Below, piece after piece: positions 12,226 to 20,531 of a stretch of DNA of 64,000 bases. The notes beneath the pieces were generated by a model. The model worked only from the letters and a program-made list of their open reading frames with translations, ran no database searches and was not told the DNA's origin. Each line of letters starts with the position of its first letter. Position 1 is the stretch's first letter. The position numbers and the translations under genes were made by a program. The DNA is from Theocolax elegans (taxonomy: Eukaryota; Arthropoda; Insecta; Hymenoptera; Cerocephalidae). The stretch lies in contig CM047428.1 in assembly GCA_026168455.1 (NCBI GenBank), forward strand, positions 36,631,255-36,695,254, written 5' to 3'.

Positions 12226-12686
12226 AATATAATCCGAATGGACTTCCCAATTACTCGAGTTAATATTGTACTATTTATTACCAATTACTGGAGTTGTAGC
12301 GAATTTTATCATAATTAAACAATTATTAATTTATATCCACTATACTGGAGTCACTAGGAAGTCTATTGACACTATACGCAAGCTATTTTATATATGTAAA
12401 GTTTCTATTTTACTTATTTTATGAATATATCCTCTCAAGAGACTTTATGTCAAACAAATAATAAAGTAAAACAAACCAATTGATAAGAATTCAACACATA
12501 TGATAGCTTGTGTATAATCTGAATGGACTTCCCAGTTACTCGAGTAATATAATAATATTGTACTATTTATTTCCAATCACTGAAGCTGTAGTGAATTTCA
12601 CCATGTTTAAACAATTCTTAATTTATATCCACTAGACTGGAGTCACTGGGAAGTCTATTGAGACTATACGCAAGCTATTTTATATA

Positions 12687-13938
12687 CAGGGTGTCCTAAA
12701 AGTAACGATACACCCAATAAATATTCCAGGTAAAAGCTTTTTTAAAAAAGGTGAAGGTATTTTATTTGTAATTGTATTTTGAACGGTTGAGAGTGCGATT
12801 GGAGTTCTACCAACCCTAAATGTTTCATTAAAAACATTCATTACTGCCCTGTACGATCTTTCCATTTGACCCCAGCCTCTCATCATGAGAAGTGATATTC
12901 TTTCTCTTTCAGTGAGGCGTTGCATTTTAAGTTGACGGATCAAACCTTACTCAAAAATCAATCAGAATGAAAAACATAAAAATCACAACGGAGATACTCG
13001 TCTAAAAAATAATAGTGATAATCTGATATTTTTAGCTAAAGCTGTACCACAGTTTTACATGTAAACTAGATTTTTTAAAGATAAAATAATTGGAAATTTA
13101 AAACTTGTTTAAGTATTAGTTTATAAAGATAATGATCATTAGTTGATAAAGTATTAGTTCTTTTTTTGAGGGTTGAAAGTTTAAGATTAGTGAGATGCGA
13201 GTTCATAACATAGAGATTTATGCGATATGTTAATAATTACAAGTAAGAACCTGATCAATTCATGTAAATAAAACATCCCGATCGTGAGAGACGAGGGGAC
13301 TCGTGAAAATCAAGCACCCCAAAGGGAACAGATTTTACTACGTCCACGTCGTTGTTCCTGGGTAACGCTAAATGTAAAAAAACTGACCTCGCAATGACCT
13401 TGAAGGTTCAAACTTACAGATTGGAGTTAATCCATAGCAGGTTCGAGTGAAATTTCCCGCTCTTTTGATTGTTGTGGTGAAAAATAGCCGTTTTCATTAA
13501 AAAAAAAGTTAACCTTCGAATGAACTTCAAGGTCTAACGCTAGGTCAAAGCCAAGGTCACCATTGGATACCATTATTACAAGAATTCCCTTGACCTTTTT
13601 AATACCCCTAAGTCAAACAAGTACAGATTGGAGCCGATCCATACCTAAAACTTAATAACCTTCAGCAGAAGATTCAAGGTCACCTTGACCTATGATCTGA
13701 GTACATATTTAGACGTAAAATTTCTCGCTCTTTCGATTGCTGTTGTCAAAAATAGGGGTTCCCATTTAAAAAAACAAAGTTGACCTTGAAATGACCTTGA
13801 ATGACAAGTTGAAGGTCAAATCTAAGTTCACCACTGGATTCGTCGTAAAAAGTTACTTAAGGAATGACCTTCACCTTTTTTAAGAAAGCTTTTACCTGGA
13901 ATATTTATTGGGTGTAACGTTACTTTTAGGACACCCAG
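12687..13938. mobile_element. Mariner/Tc1-like element remnant with ~70-bp TIRs
   Basis: The ends are CAGGGTGTCCTAAAAGTAAC and the near reverse complement GTTACTTTTAGGACACCCAG, extending ~70 bp inward to AAAAAAGGTGAAGG / CCTTCACCTTTTTT. TA dinucleotides flank both sides (12685-12686, 13939-13940), and the surrounding satellite is in register when the element is removed. Only a fragment of transposase remains. The interior (13380-13900) is rich in TCAAGGTCA-type motifs. Confidence 0.8.
12766..12943 (-). pseudogene. Transposase N-terminal HTH fragment
   Basis: The minus-strand frame encodes LTERERISLLMMRGWG, then ERSYRAVMNVFNETF and LSTVQNTITNK. This matches the N-terminal helix-turn-helix (DUF4817-type) that precedes mariner-like transposases in arthropods, which binds the TIR before DDE/D catalysis. 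The frame then enters the left TIR (residues after about 62 are TIR translation), so the catalytic DDE/D core is absent. The orientation also reads toward the TIR, which indicates internal rearrangement. The fragment cannot be functional alone. Confidence 0.6.
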
Positions 13939-14283
13939 TATATAAAGTTTCTATTTTAGTTCATGAATATATTCTCTGAAAAGACTTTGTGTCAAACAAA
14001 TAAAAGTAATACAAACCAATTGATAAGAATTCAACACATATGATAGCTTGTGTATAATCTGAATGGACATCCCAGTTACTCGAGTAATATAATAATTGTA
14101 TTATTCATTTCCAATCACTGGAGCTGTAGTGAATTTCACCATGTTTAAACAAAATTGTGTAACATGTATGCCCTATCTACATAACTTTTGGTTTTATCGT
14201 TTTCATCATGAAACATTTTAACAAATTCTGGATGTCCAACGTACCAAAATTTTAATTTACACATTTGTGGACTTTGTGTGACT

Positions 14284-14557
14284 TTGACTGCAATGTGCAA
14301 AGCATTGTATCGACAACCTTCCTATGATTATAAAAAATTAAAAAAATTAATTTTTAATAAGAGTAATTCAGAAAGTTTAAATTAATAAAAAATTTGTCAC
14401 AATAAATGCATGTTGAAAATTTGACTGCAATGTGCAATGCATTGTATCGACAACCTTCCTATGATTATAAAAAATTAAAAAAATTAATTTTTAATCAGAA
14501 TAATTCAAAAAATTTAAATTAATAAAAAATTTGTCACAATAAATGAATGTTGAATAC
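14284..14557. repeat. 137-bp tandem duplication
   Basis: The phrase TTGACTGCAATGTGCAA recurs at a spacing of 137 bp (14284 and 14421), followed by CATTGTATCGACAACCTTCC and an AATTAAAAAAATTAA stretch in both units. The units differ at a few positions. The flanks from 13940 to 15050 have no genes. Confidence 0.9.
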
Positions 14558-15053
14558 TTTATACTTTGAAATAAAACTATAACCAAACCAAATGCATGTC
14601 AACTGAGAGTACTGAGCTGACAGTAACAGTATAATATAGCGCCCTCTCGCTGACACTTCTAAACTAAATGACCTGCCAATCGTTGGGAGCCTTGTACGCG
14701 CTCTTTAACCGGCTGGCACGCAACGCTGTCTTTCTATCTCACACATCTCCCATATCGCTATCTCTTTTCGCTTTCTGTAGACATATATATACATAGGGAG
14801 ACGAAAAAAGGGAAGAAGCAAAAATCGAGAAAAGGAATTCAGCAAGCAATATCTTTGGCATCGATTTTCTTAATTATGCGTGAATGAATTCGGACAAAAC
14901 TTGTTGTACAGTGAGGGTTAGTAATAAGGAAAGTAATGCGTGGCCAATAGCACAAAATAAATAAGTAATATTGAAGTGGTTAAAAAGTAAAAATCTGGGG
15001 GGGGGCTAGTTAGCTGTATATAATGGCTCTCGCGCCTATACTTGGGTCAGGCG

Positions 15054-15820
15054 CTATCGCGCCTTTTGATTTGCGGCGCGTAATCTTCGCAAAAATTTTT
15101 CAAACTTTTGGTTATGCTCCTGAATATTTTTAGCGTATATAACTGCGTCGTTAAGGAATAAAAATATTTCTTTGCCTTGCATGCCCTCAAAAACACGATC
15201 AATCATTCTTTGAAAAGTGGCTGGAGAATTGCACAATCCCATAGGCAATGTTTTAAATTGAAATAAACCGAACGAAGAGGCGAAAGCTGTTTTATGTCGA
15301 TCTTCTTGAGCTAACGGAACTTGTAAAAATTTTTGACATAAATCCAAGACGGTGAATACACGATTTTCTGGTCCGATTTGATCGATAATATCTAGTATAT
15401 TAGGTAATGGGTATCGATCTTTTACGGTTTTATCGTTTAATTGTCGAAAATCTTCTTCTTTTTTAAAAAGAAAGGCTTCTTTTTTACTAGAAAAATAGGT
15501 GATGTATAATTAGAACTTGATGGTTCAATTATGTCTCCTTCAATCATTTCTTTTAATTGTTTATCAAGTTCGCTTTTGAGAGCATGAGGAAATCTATATG
15601 GCTTAGCTGTGATTGGTATGTCGTCGACAGTCGGTATCTTATGTTCTATAGCATTTGTCACGCCTAATTTCTCTTCTTTTAAACAGAAACAATCCGAATA
15701 TTTATCAATTAAATTTTCTATAGATTGTCTTTGTTCCTCGTCCATTTTGTCAAAATGCAAGGCTTCTTTTAACCGTTCATTACGATTAAGTGTACTTGTA
15801 TCCTCCGTTATGTTAAGCAT
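15054..15820 (-). pseudogene. Gypsy-type reverse transcriptase fragment
   Basis: Read on the minus strand, 15820-15490 gives the start of a Gypsy RT (KPYRFPHALKSELDKQLKEM, then GDIIEPSSSNYTSPIFLVKK). It is followed after a frameshift in A/T homopolymers near 15460-15490 by DFRQLNDKTVKDRYPLPNI and VFTVLDL (first catalytic Asp), then QFKTLPMGLCNSPATFQRM (15347 onward). The active-site box that should read YxDD or FxDD is FLND, so one catalytic Asp is lost. The fragment ends soon after the palm, and no RNase H or integrase follows. It would copy element RNA into cDNA if intact; this copy is dead. Confidence 0.85.
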
Positions 15821-16146
15821 CCTCGCATCAGCTTAATTGTCAGAAATATCGTGTATGTCGACCTCTTCACTTTTATAACTATACAAATTATTAATATAAG
15901 GTTTATTTGAATAAACCAAATAACTGTTATTCATTTCGTTTTCGTGTATGGCTTCGACAAATTCACTTCGTAAATTTTCGTTTATAACTCGTTCATTCAA
16001 TAAAAAGTCGCTAGGGCCCTCATCCTGTTCATTTTCTTCCTGTATGTTTATTAAATTCTCATTATTTATCTCATTTTCAGTTTCTTCAGTTCCTTGTTTA
16101 TTTATCCATAATATTTCGGTTTTCGAGATAGTATCTAACTTTTCCC

Positions 16147-16590
16147 ACCGACACGGTGGCGAAGTGGCGGAGACGCACCTCGGCCGATCACGAAAGTTAA
16201 GCAGCACTGAGTGCGGTTGGCACTTGGATGGGTGACACCATTCTTGTGTTAGGTGTTTTTCCACACTTCACAACGTGAGCGGAAGGTGTGGAACATTCGG
16301 TTTCGGTGTTTGGGCCTACGCAAGGTGACCTGAACATCTAAACAGAATGTTTCAATACACCGTCCGTCTCGGGGAAGGTTTTCCTACAAGGTTTTCCCTT
16401 CCTCACGGGCATAACCCCGGGCGAATGCGAGACGCTGGGGACCGGAAAGGAAAAAACTGGAATGTCTTCACCCCCACACATAGGTGGTAGGGGTGTCCCT
16501 GTAAAAACCCGCCTTTAATAATGGGTATACGGGGTAATAAGCAAAGAGAATAAGAAAAGAAAAAAAAAGAAAAAAAAAAGAAAAAAAACA
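16147..16590 (+). mobile_element. 5S-rRNA-derived SINE (SINE3-type), 444 bp, with target duplication
   Basis: The head contains CGGCCGATCACGAAAGTTAA, then GCAGC and GCACTTGGATGGGTGAC. These match the 5S rRNA region with the internal Pol III control elements (A box, intermediate element, C box), so this is a 5S-headed retroposon, not a gene. A ~300-bp body follows, and the 3' end is A-rich with interspersed G. It is flanked by ATCTAACTTTTCCC (16133-16146) and ATCTAAATTTTCCC (16591-16604), a 14-bp duplication with one mismatch. It lies antisense to the Gypsy ORF it splits. SINEs of this kind are transcribed by Pol III and mobilised by a LINE RT. Confidence 0.85.
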
Positions 16591-16639
16591 ATCTAAATTT
16601 TCCCCCAGCATAACCAATAATTCTTTGTTACTCAATTTA

Positions 16640-17000
16640 CAAACATAACAAACATTTTTATCACGAGGTTCGCATTTATCGCCGTCCTCGATTTCGTAAT
16701 CCATTCGTACTTGACAATTCATCTTTTTATCAACCAAACCTTCCTTATTATTACGAGGTCCGCATTTATCGCCCTCCTCGTTTTCATAATCCATTCGTAC
16801 TTGACAATTCATCTTTTTGTCAACAAAATTTTCCTTATTTTTACGAGGTAAGCATTTATCGCCCTCCTCGATTTCACAATCCATTCGTACTCGATAATTC
16901 ATCTTTTTGTTAACAAAATTTTCCTTATTTTCACGAGATCCGCATTTATCGCCCTCCTCGATTTCATAATCCATTTGTACTTGACAATTATTAACTGTCT
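16640..17000 (-). repeat. 90-bp (30-aa) in-frame tandem repeat, 4 units
   Basis: The phrase CCATTCGTAC (or CCATTTGTAC) recurs exactly every 90 bp at 16701, 16791, 16881 and 16971. In the minus-strand frame each unit encodes RMDYEIEEGDKC-PR-NKE-like sequence with two Cys. The period is a multiple of 3 and differences are mostly amino-acid substitutions, so the repeat expanded while the frame was coding. Confidence 0.85.
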
Positions 17001-17565
17001 TATGCAATAAATCATTTTGTAAATTATTTTATTTAAAATAATCATTTTCTTCATTTCATTTTTAATATCGTACTTCAGGTCAACTTTGTTTTCAAAATTA
17101 GTACAGGATGGACTCTCAGCCATCCTATCGAACAATAGTGCTTCAATAATACCATAATTTTCAGTAATTTCATCAAATTTTTCTTTAATACGTGGCTCAG
17201 TCACATCACATACCCGTGGCTGGGCTTTTTCATTATTTATTTGTAATCATTCTTCCTTCATTAATCCATAACAATTTTTACTTGCTTTACATGTATTATT
17301 CTTTAGATCCGACTCCTCGTCGATCTGATGTACTTGTATTTCATCATTTTTGTAATCGTCATATAACTCTTGTTCTTTTTCACTGTGATTGTATAGGTTT
17401 TTGTCGTTGCCATTTTGATTTCTTTCTTTTCTTTGTTCTTGCTCGTAGATTTCATACGAATCGTTTGTGTCAAATTTTATAAACGTTTCATGCAATTGAA
17501 AATCACTTGACGTTTCTGAGTCACTATCGGTATAATTATAAAATCTTAAATTTTTCATGTTCGTA

Positions 17566-17795
17566 TCGACGCCTCTTACGAAAACTAGCACAACTATTTC
17601 TTCCGCGAAAACTAACAACTATGAACATACTCCACGAAGACTAGCACGTTTAACGTTTCTATTTGGAAAACTAGCATGTTTGATATTTTTCCGCGAAGAC
17701 TAGCACAACTCGCTTGCTCGCGAAAACTAACACATTTAATTTTCTTGGACGAAAAGTAACACGTTTCAATTTTCCGCGAAAACTAGCACGTCTCG
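17566..17795. repeat. Interspersed short-motif array (core CCGCGAARACTARCAYGT), copy 1
   Basis: About eight copies of an 18-bp core, CCGCGAARACTARCAYGT, are separated by 8-14 bp of variable sequence. One edge is the conserved CGCCTCTTACGAAAACTAGC at 17568. On the minus strand the array translates as repeated VFAE/VFVRG peptides. The same array lies at 31.15-31.37 kb and 63.45-63.69 kb in different surroundings. Confidence 0.75.
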
Positions 17796-17799
17796 CTAT

Positions 17800-18350
17800 T
17801 TCTTTTTATTAATTAATGACCACATGATTTTGAATAAAAAAGTGTTATTAAATAAGGTTTTTATTTAATAGGTGTTTATTTCAATTGATCAAGCTTCGCT
17901 CGCAGTTAAATAGTATTGTTAACATAATAATTCTTTACCATCAAATTACATGTAATGTAATATTCAAAAAATTACTTTTTAAAAACTATTTAGTAAAATA
18001 ATTTATAGTACTAGTAATTAAATAAATATTACAATTATATAATTTGTTGGGATAAATCCGTAATAATTAATAGAAGAATGATAATTTTTACTATTTATAT
18101 CATTAACAATTTTTGTTACTCCCAATAATTAATTCTAATATTATTATTTACATTAATATACCTGATAAACTTTATATAATTCATAATAGATCGATTCATA
18201 TTAATAAATTATTAATTGTAACATTCCAATTAGAATTTAAAATATCACATGTACTAGGATGACAAATATTAGAAGTTCAAATAGAAATAACGATTTGTTT
18301 TTACAATTTTTGATATATTGTTTTGTTATATTATTATTGATATATTGTTT
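17800..18350. other. AT-rich region, nothing recognised
   Basis: No ORF of substance, no terminal repeats and no tandem structure are apparent. Confidence 0.5.
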
Positions 18351-18354
18351 ACTT

Positions 18355-18612
18355 TGTAACAATGAGACTCATTTGCTACAAATTAAAAAAAAGGAACGGG
18401 CGTCAGGTCTTGAACCCGAGCCCCTTCGGATCCGAAGGCGTTCACGCTACCACTGCGCTACGCCTGCAATTGGTCATAGCTGTACTTTTCCATGTCTTCT
18501 GCCTACCGATACGCGCGCCATATGCCAAGTGCCGATTCTTGCGCTGGCCGCGTCGGTACTACAGAGCCCTAAGTGACGGGGATCTGTACTCATACAGATC
18601 CACCACGTCACA
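18355..18612 (-). repeat. TRIM LTR (PPT-distal copy on the plus-left side)
   Basis: 258 bp with TG...CA ends. It contains the tRNA-like segment at 18397-18466. It differs from the partner LTR at a couple of positions, for example CCTGCAATTGGTCATAG here versus CCCGCAATTGGTCGTAG. Confidence 0.85.
18397..18466 (-). other. tRNA-like unit, second copy in the partner LTR
   Basis: Same A box, T arm and palindromic middle arm as at 18826-18895. The outermost part of the acceptor stem carries one substitution (CCTGC for CCCGC on the plus strand), so pairing is one base poorer. Confidence 0.7.
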
Positions 18613-18783
18613 ACTCCCCCCCGCCTAAACGATGAATATCCCCGGATTCATCGTAATATTAGGACGAAAGGGTAGGGAGCCGGGTCATAGGCAAAGCAGA
18701 TGCCTATGCATGGAATCATTAAAACTTAGAAACTAGGAAACTAGGGTGCTGGAAGGATATGGGTACTTTTATGTTGGGCGCCA

Positions 18784-19041
18784 TGTAACAATGAGACTCA
18801 TTTGCTACAAATTAAAAAAAAGGAACGGGCGTCAGGTCTTGAACCCGAGCCCCTTCGGATCCGAAGGCGTTCACGCTACCACTGCGCTACGCCCGCAATT
18901 GGTCGTAGCTGTACTTTTCCATGTCTTCTGCCTACCGATACGCGCGCCATATGCCAAGTGCCGATTCTTGCGCTGGCCGCGTCGGTACTACAGAGCCCTA
19001 AGTGACGGGGATCTGTACTCATACAGATCCACCACGTCACA
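18784..19041 (-). repeat. TRIM LTR (PBS-side copy)
   Basis: 258 bp, directly adjoining the PBS at 18771-18783. It contains the tRNA-like segment at 18826-18895 and is followed by ACTT and a TA run (19044-19087). Confidence 0.85.
18826..18895 (-). other. tRNA-like Pol III promoter unit inside the TRIM LTR
   Basis: On the minus strand the ends CGGGCGT and ACGCCCG form a 7-bp acceptor-like stem. TAGCGCAGTGG fits the A-box consensus TRGYNNANNGG exactly. CGGGTTCAAGACCTG forms most of a T arm (5-bp stem with a 7-nt TTCAAGA loop) and includes the B-box-like GGTTCAAGACC. The middle arm is the palindrome CCTTCGGATCCGAAGG instead of a standard 5+7 anticodon arm, and no CCA is encoded, so it is not a functional tRNA gene. 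The other LTR has the same unit at 18397-18466, with one acceptor base changed. Confidence 0.75.
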
Positions 19042-19042
19042 A

Positions 19043-19043
<1 letters not shown>

Positions 19044-19087
<44 letters not shown>
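19044..19087. repeat. (TA)n microsatellite
   Basis: About 22 TA units immediately after the TRIM's ACTT duplication. The following ~400 bp (19088-19495) are AT-rich without a recognised gene. Confidence 0.95.
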
Positions 19088-19090
<3 letters not shown>

Positions 19091-19495
19091 CATTAAAAAA
19101 TCTCACTGGAGATCTCAGATCATATCCCAGGTAAGATGTCATACCAAAAACTCATTTCAGCAATTTTTCGTTCATTACACGTTTTAAACTTTCTTATGTC
19201 GATTGATAACTTGTTTAAGTGGGTATCATACTCAATTACAAATACAAATTTCGCACCAGAAAATAGCAGACGAAAAAACAACTAATTTACTTATAACAAT
19301 TAATAAAAACAAATTTACGCAAAAACAGGAGTTAGTTGCCCTCCGTTATGCAATTATCTATCATTTTACAAAGCTTCAAGTTACTATAACAACATGTCAC
19401 CGAGAAAACCTTGAAAAATGCAATATTCTTATAATTTCTTGTATGAAAAATAAAATTCAACTCTTCAGACATTTTCGAAATTTCAATGAAAACAG

Positions 19496-19550
19496 CTTCA
19501 GCCCGGATTTGAACCGGGACCTAGCTTTTACTCTCGCACTCTATTACTCT
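19496..19550 (-). other. tRNA T-arm-like fragment (possible SINE remnant)
   Basis: The minus strand reads GGTCCCGGTTCAAATCCGGG, a perfect T-arm-like hairpin with a B box (GGTTCAAATCC). It is preceded by TTAGAGTAATAGAGTGC, a weak A-box candidate. A and B boxes are too close for a normal tRNA, so this is at most a tRNA-derived retroposon remnant. Confidence 0.35.
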
Positions 19551-19557
19551 AACTTAC

Positions 19558-19789
19558 GTTTTCTCTCTATCTCTCATTCTCTCTATCTCTCATTCTCTCC
19601 ATCTCTCATTCTCTCCATCTCTCATTCTCTCCATCTCTCATTCTCTCCATCTCTCATTCTCTCTATCTTTCATTCTCTCTATCTCTCATTCTCTCTATCT
19701 TTCATTCTCTCTCTCTCCCTCACACAGACTCTCATTCTTATTCATTCTCATTCTCGCACTCCTTCACTCTCCCTCATTCTTACTCTGTC
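19558..19789. repeat. CT-rich satellite block 1
   Basis: CTCTATCTCTCATT-type units grade into TCACTCTCGCACTCC-like units. This is the 5' flank of the short LINE 3' end at 19790. Its long translations are artefacts of low complexity. Confidence 0.9.
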
Positions 19790-19932
19790 ATGGTATTTAT
19801 TTTATATTTTTGTTATGCAATTTTATATTATTATCTAGTTTTATAAAAGTTTTATTCTATGTATCAGTTCGCTTTAGCGCCTATGGGGTTTCTACCACAT
19901 AATTGGCCCAATAAATACATCAATCAATCAAT
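19790..19932 (+). mobile_element. CR1-group LINE, 5'-truncated copy (3' UTR only)
   Basis: About 143 bp between two CT-rich blocks. It ends in CCTATGGGGTTTCTACCA, then GGCCCAATAAATACATCAAT and an (AATC)n tail. The same terminal hairpin-like GGGGTTTCTACC plus AATAAA and AATC/AAATC tail ends the other LINE copies in the window, so this is a severely 5'-truncated member. Confidence 0.7.
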
Positions 19933-20312
19933 CTCTCTCTCTCTCTCTCTATCTCTCATTCTCTCTCTCATTCTCTCACTCTCTCAACCTCTCCCTCACG
20001 CTCCCTCACAAACCCTCATTCATATTCACTCTCTCCCTCTTACAGTCCCTCATTCTTACTCACTCTTACTCTCGCACTCCCTCACTCTCCCTCATTCTTA
20101 CTCACTCTTACTCTCGCACTCCCTCACTCACCCTCATTCTTACTCGCTCTCACTCTCGCACTATATCACTCTGTCCCTCTCACAGTCCCTCATTCTTACT
20201 CACTGTCACTCTCGCAATCCCTCACTCTCTCTCATTCTTACACGCTTTCACTCTCGCACTATATCACTCTCTCCTTCATTCCCTCTCTCTCTCTCTGCCT
20301 CTCCCTCTCTCT
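19933..20312. repeat. CT-rich satellite block 2 with ~45-bp higher-order units
   Basis: Pure CT at the left gives way to units such as CCCTCATTCTTACTCACTCT and CTCGCACTCCCTCACTCTCC. Near-identical higher-order sequence recurs at 25.26-25.42 kb and 27.09-27.18 kb, so these blocks belong to one CT-rich satellite family into which the LINEs are inserted. Confidence 0.85.
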
Positions 20313-20531
20313 TTAATAACAGGTACTTATCTCGCCCTGGAATCCTTTTAATTCCTCTATGAAAATTGGATTGCTGGAGAGGTTAGGTTGTCCACTGGCA
20401 AATTGGCGGCTCCTCGACGTTTTTGCACAGTTGAAGCAGCGCCTCTACTGGCTTTCACCGGTGTTAAGGGGTCAACCTCGTAGAGCACATCTCATCTTCC
20501 CCAGGATTCTTCATTTTAACACCGTGGAGAG

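Larger units (their letters stand above)
12226..14152. repeat. ~285-bp tandem repeat, about 2.4 units, split by a transposon
   Basis: The phrase GAATGGACTTCCCA starts at 12236 and 12521, with a variant (GAATGGACATCCCA) at 14061. The first spacing is 285 bp. The second is 1540 bp, which becomes 286 bp once the 1,252-bp insertion and its TA duplication are removed. The unit also contains CTGGAGTCACT and ACACATATGATAGCTTGTGT. The third unit is cut short after GTTTAAACAAA. Non-coding satellite-like DNA. Confidence 0.85.
15833..17618 (-). pseudogene. Acidic spacer ORF of the same Gypsy element, split by a SINE
   Basis: Upstream of the RT on the minus strand lie low-complexity, Asp/Glu/Asn-rich frames at 17618-17247, 17204-16899, 17007-16590 and 16146-15833, which look like pieces of one long ORF with frameshifts. 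I recognise no catalytic domain. A 30-aa repeat occupies part of it. The frame breaks at the 5S-derived SINE: the sequence before the SINE ends GENLD and the sequence after resumes EKLD, matching the 14-bp target duplication. The 17618 end enters the motif array at 17.57 kb. The function is unknown; position suggests the region between protease and RT or an N-terminal Pol extension. Confidence 0.55.
18355..19041 (-). mobile_element. TRIM (terminal-repeat retrotransposon in miniature), 687 bp
   Basis: Two 258-bp LTRs (18355-18612, 18784-19041) flank only 171 bp of internal DNA. LTR ends are TGTAAC...GTCACA on the plus strand. In minus-strand orientation the internal part starts with TGGCGCCCAACAT, a PBS-like match to tRNA-Lys(CUU), next to the 19041-side LTR's inner end at 18784. 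It ends with the G-rich tract GGCGGGGGGGAG, a polypurine tract, next to the other LTR. A 4-bp duplication ACTT flanks the whole (18351-18354 and 19042-19045). There is no coding capacity, so it depends on another LTR element for its enzymes. The LTRs appear nearly identical, which implies a fairly recent insertion. Confidence 0.85.

Noticed and set aside
16160..16240. A 5S rRNA gene
   Set aside because: Only the internal control region matches. The 3' part of 5S is missing and the sequence continues into a SINE body with an A-rich tail and target duplication.
17566..17795. CRISPR-like array (short conserved cores with variable gaps)
   Set aside because: The DNA is eukaryotic, cores differ from each other, gaps are only 8-16 bp and of unequal length, and no cas genes exist. 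It is an interspersed repeat, not a CRISPR.
18397..18895. Two genuine tRNA genes
   Set aside because: The anticodon arm is an extended palindrome, the units lie symmetrically in two LTRs, and the T loop departs from consensus. They are tRNA-like promoters in a TRIM.
19203..20362. Long Ser/Leu-rich proteins over the CT blocks
   Set aside because: They are translations of CT/GA microsatellites. Open frames arise because CT repeats lack stops in all frames.
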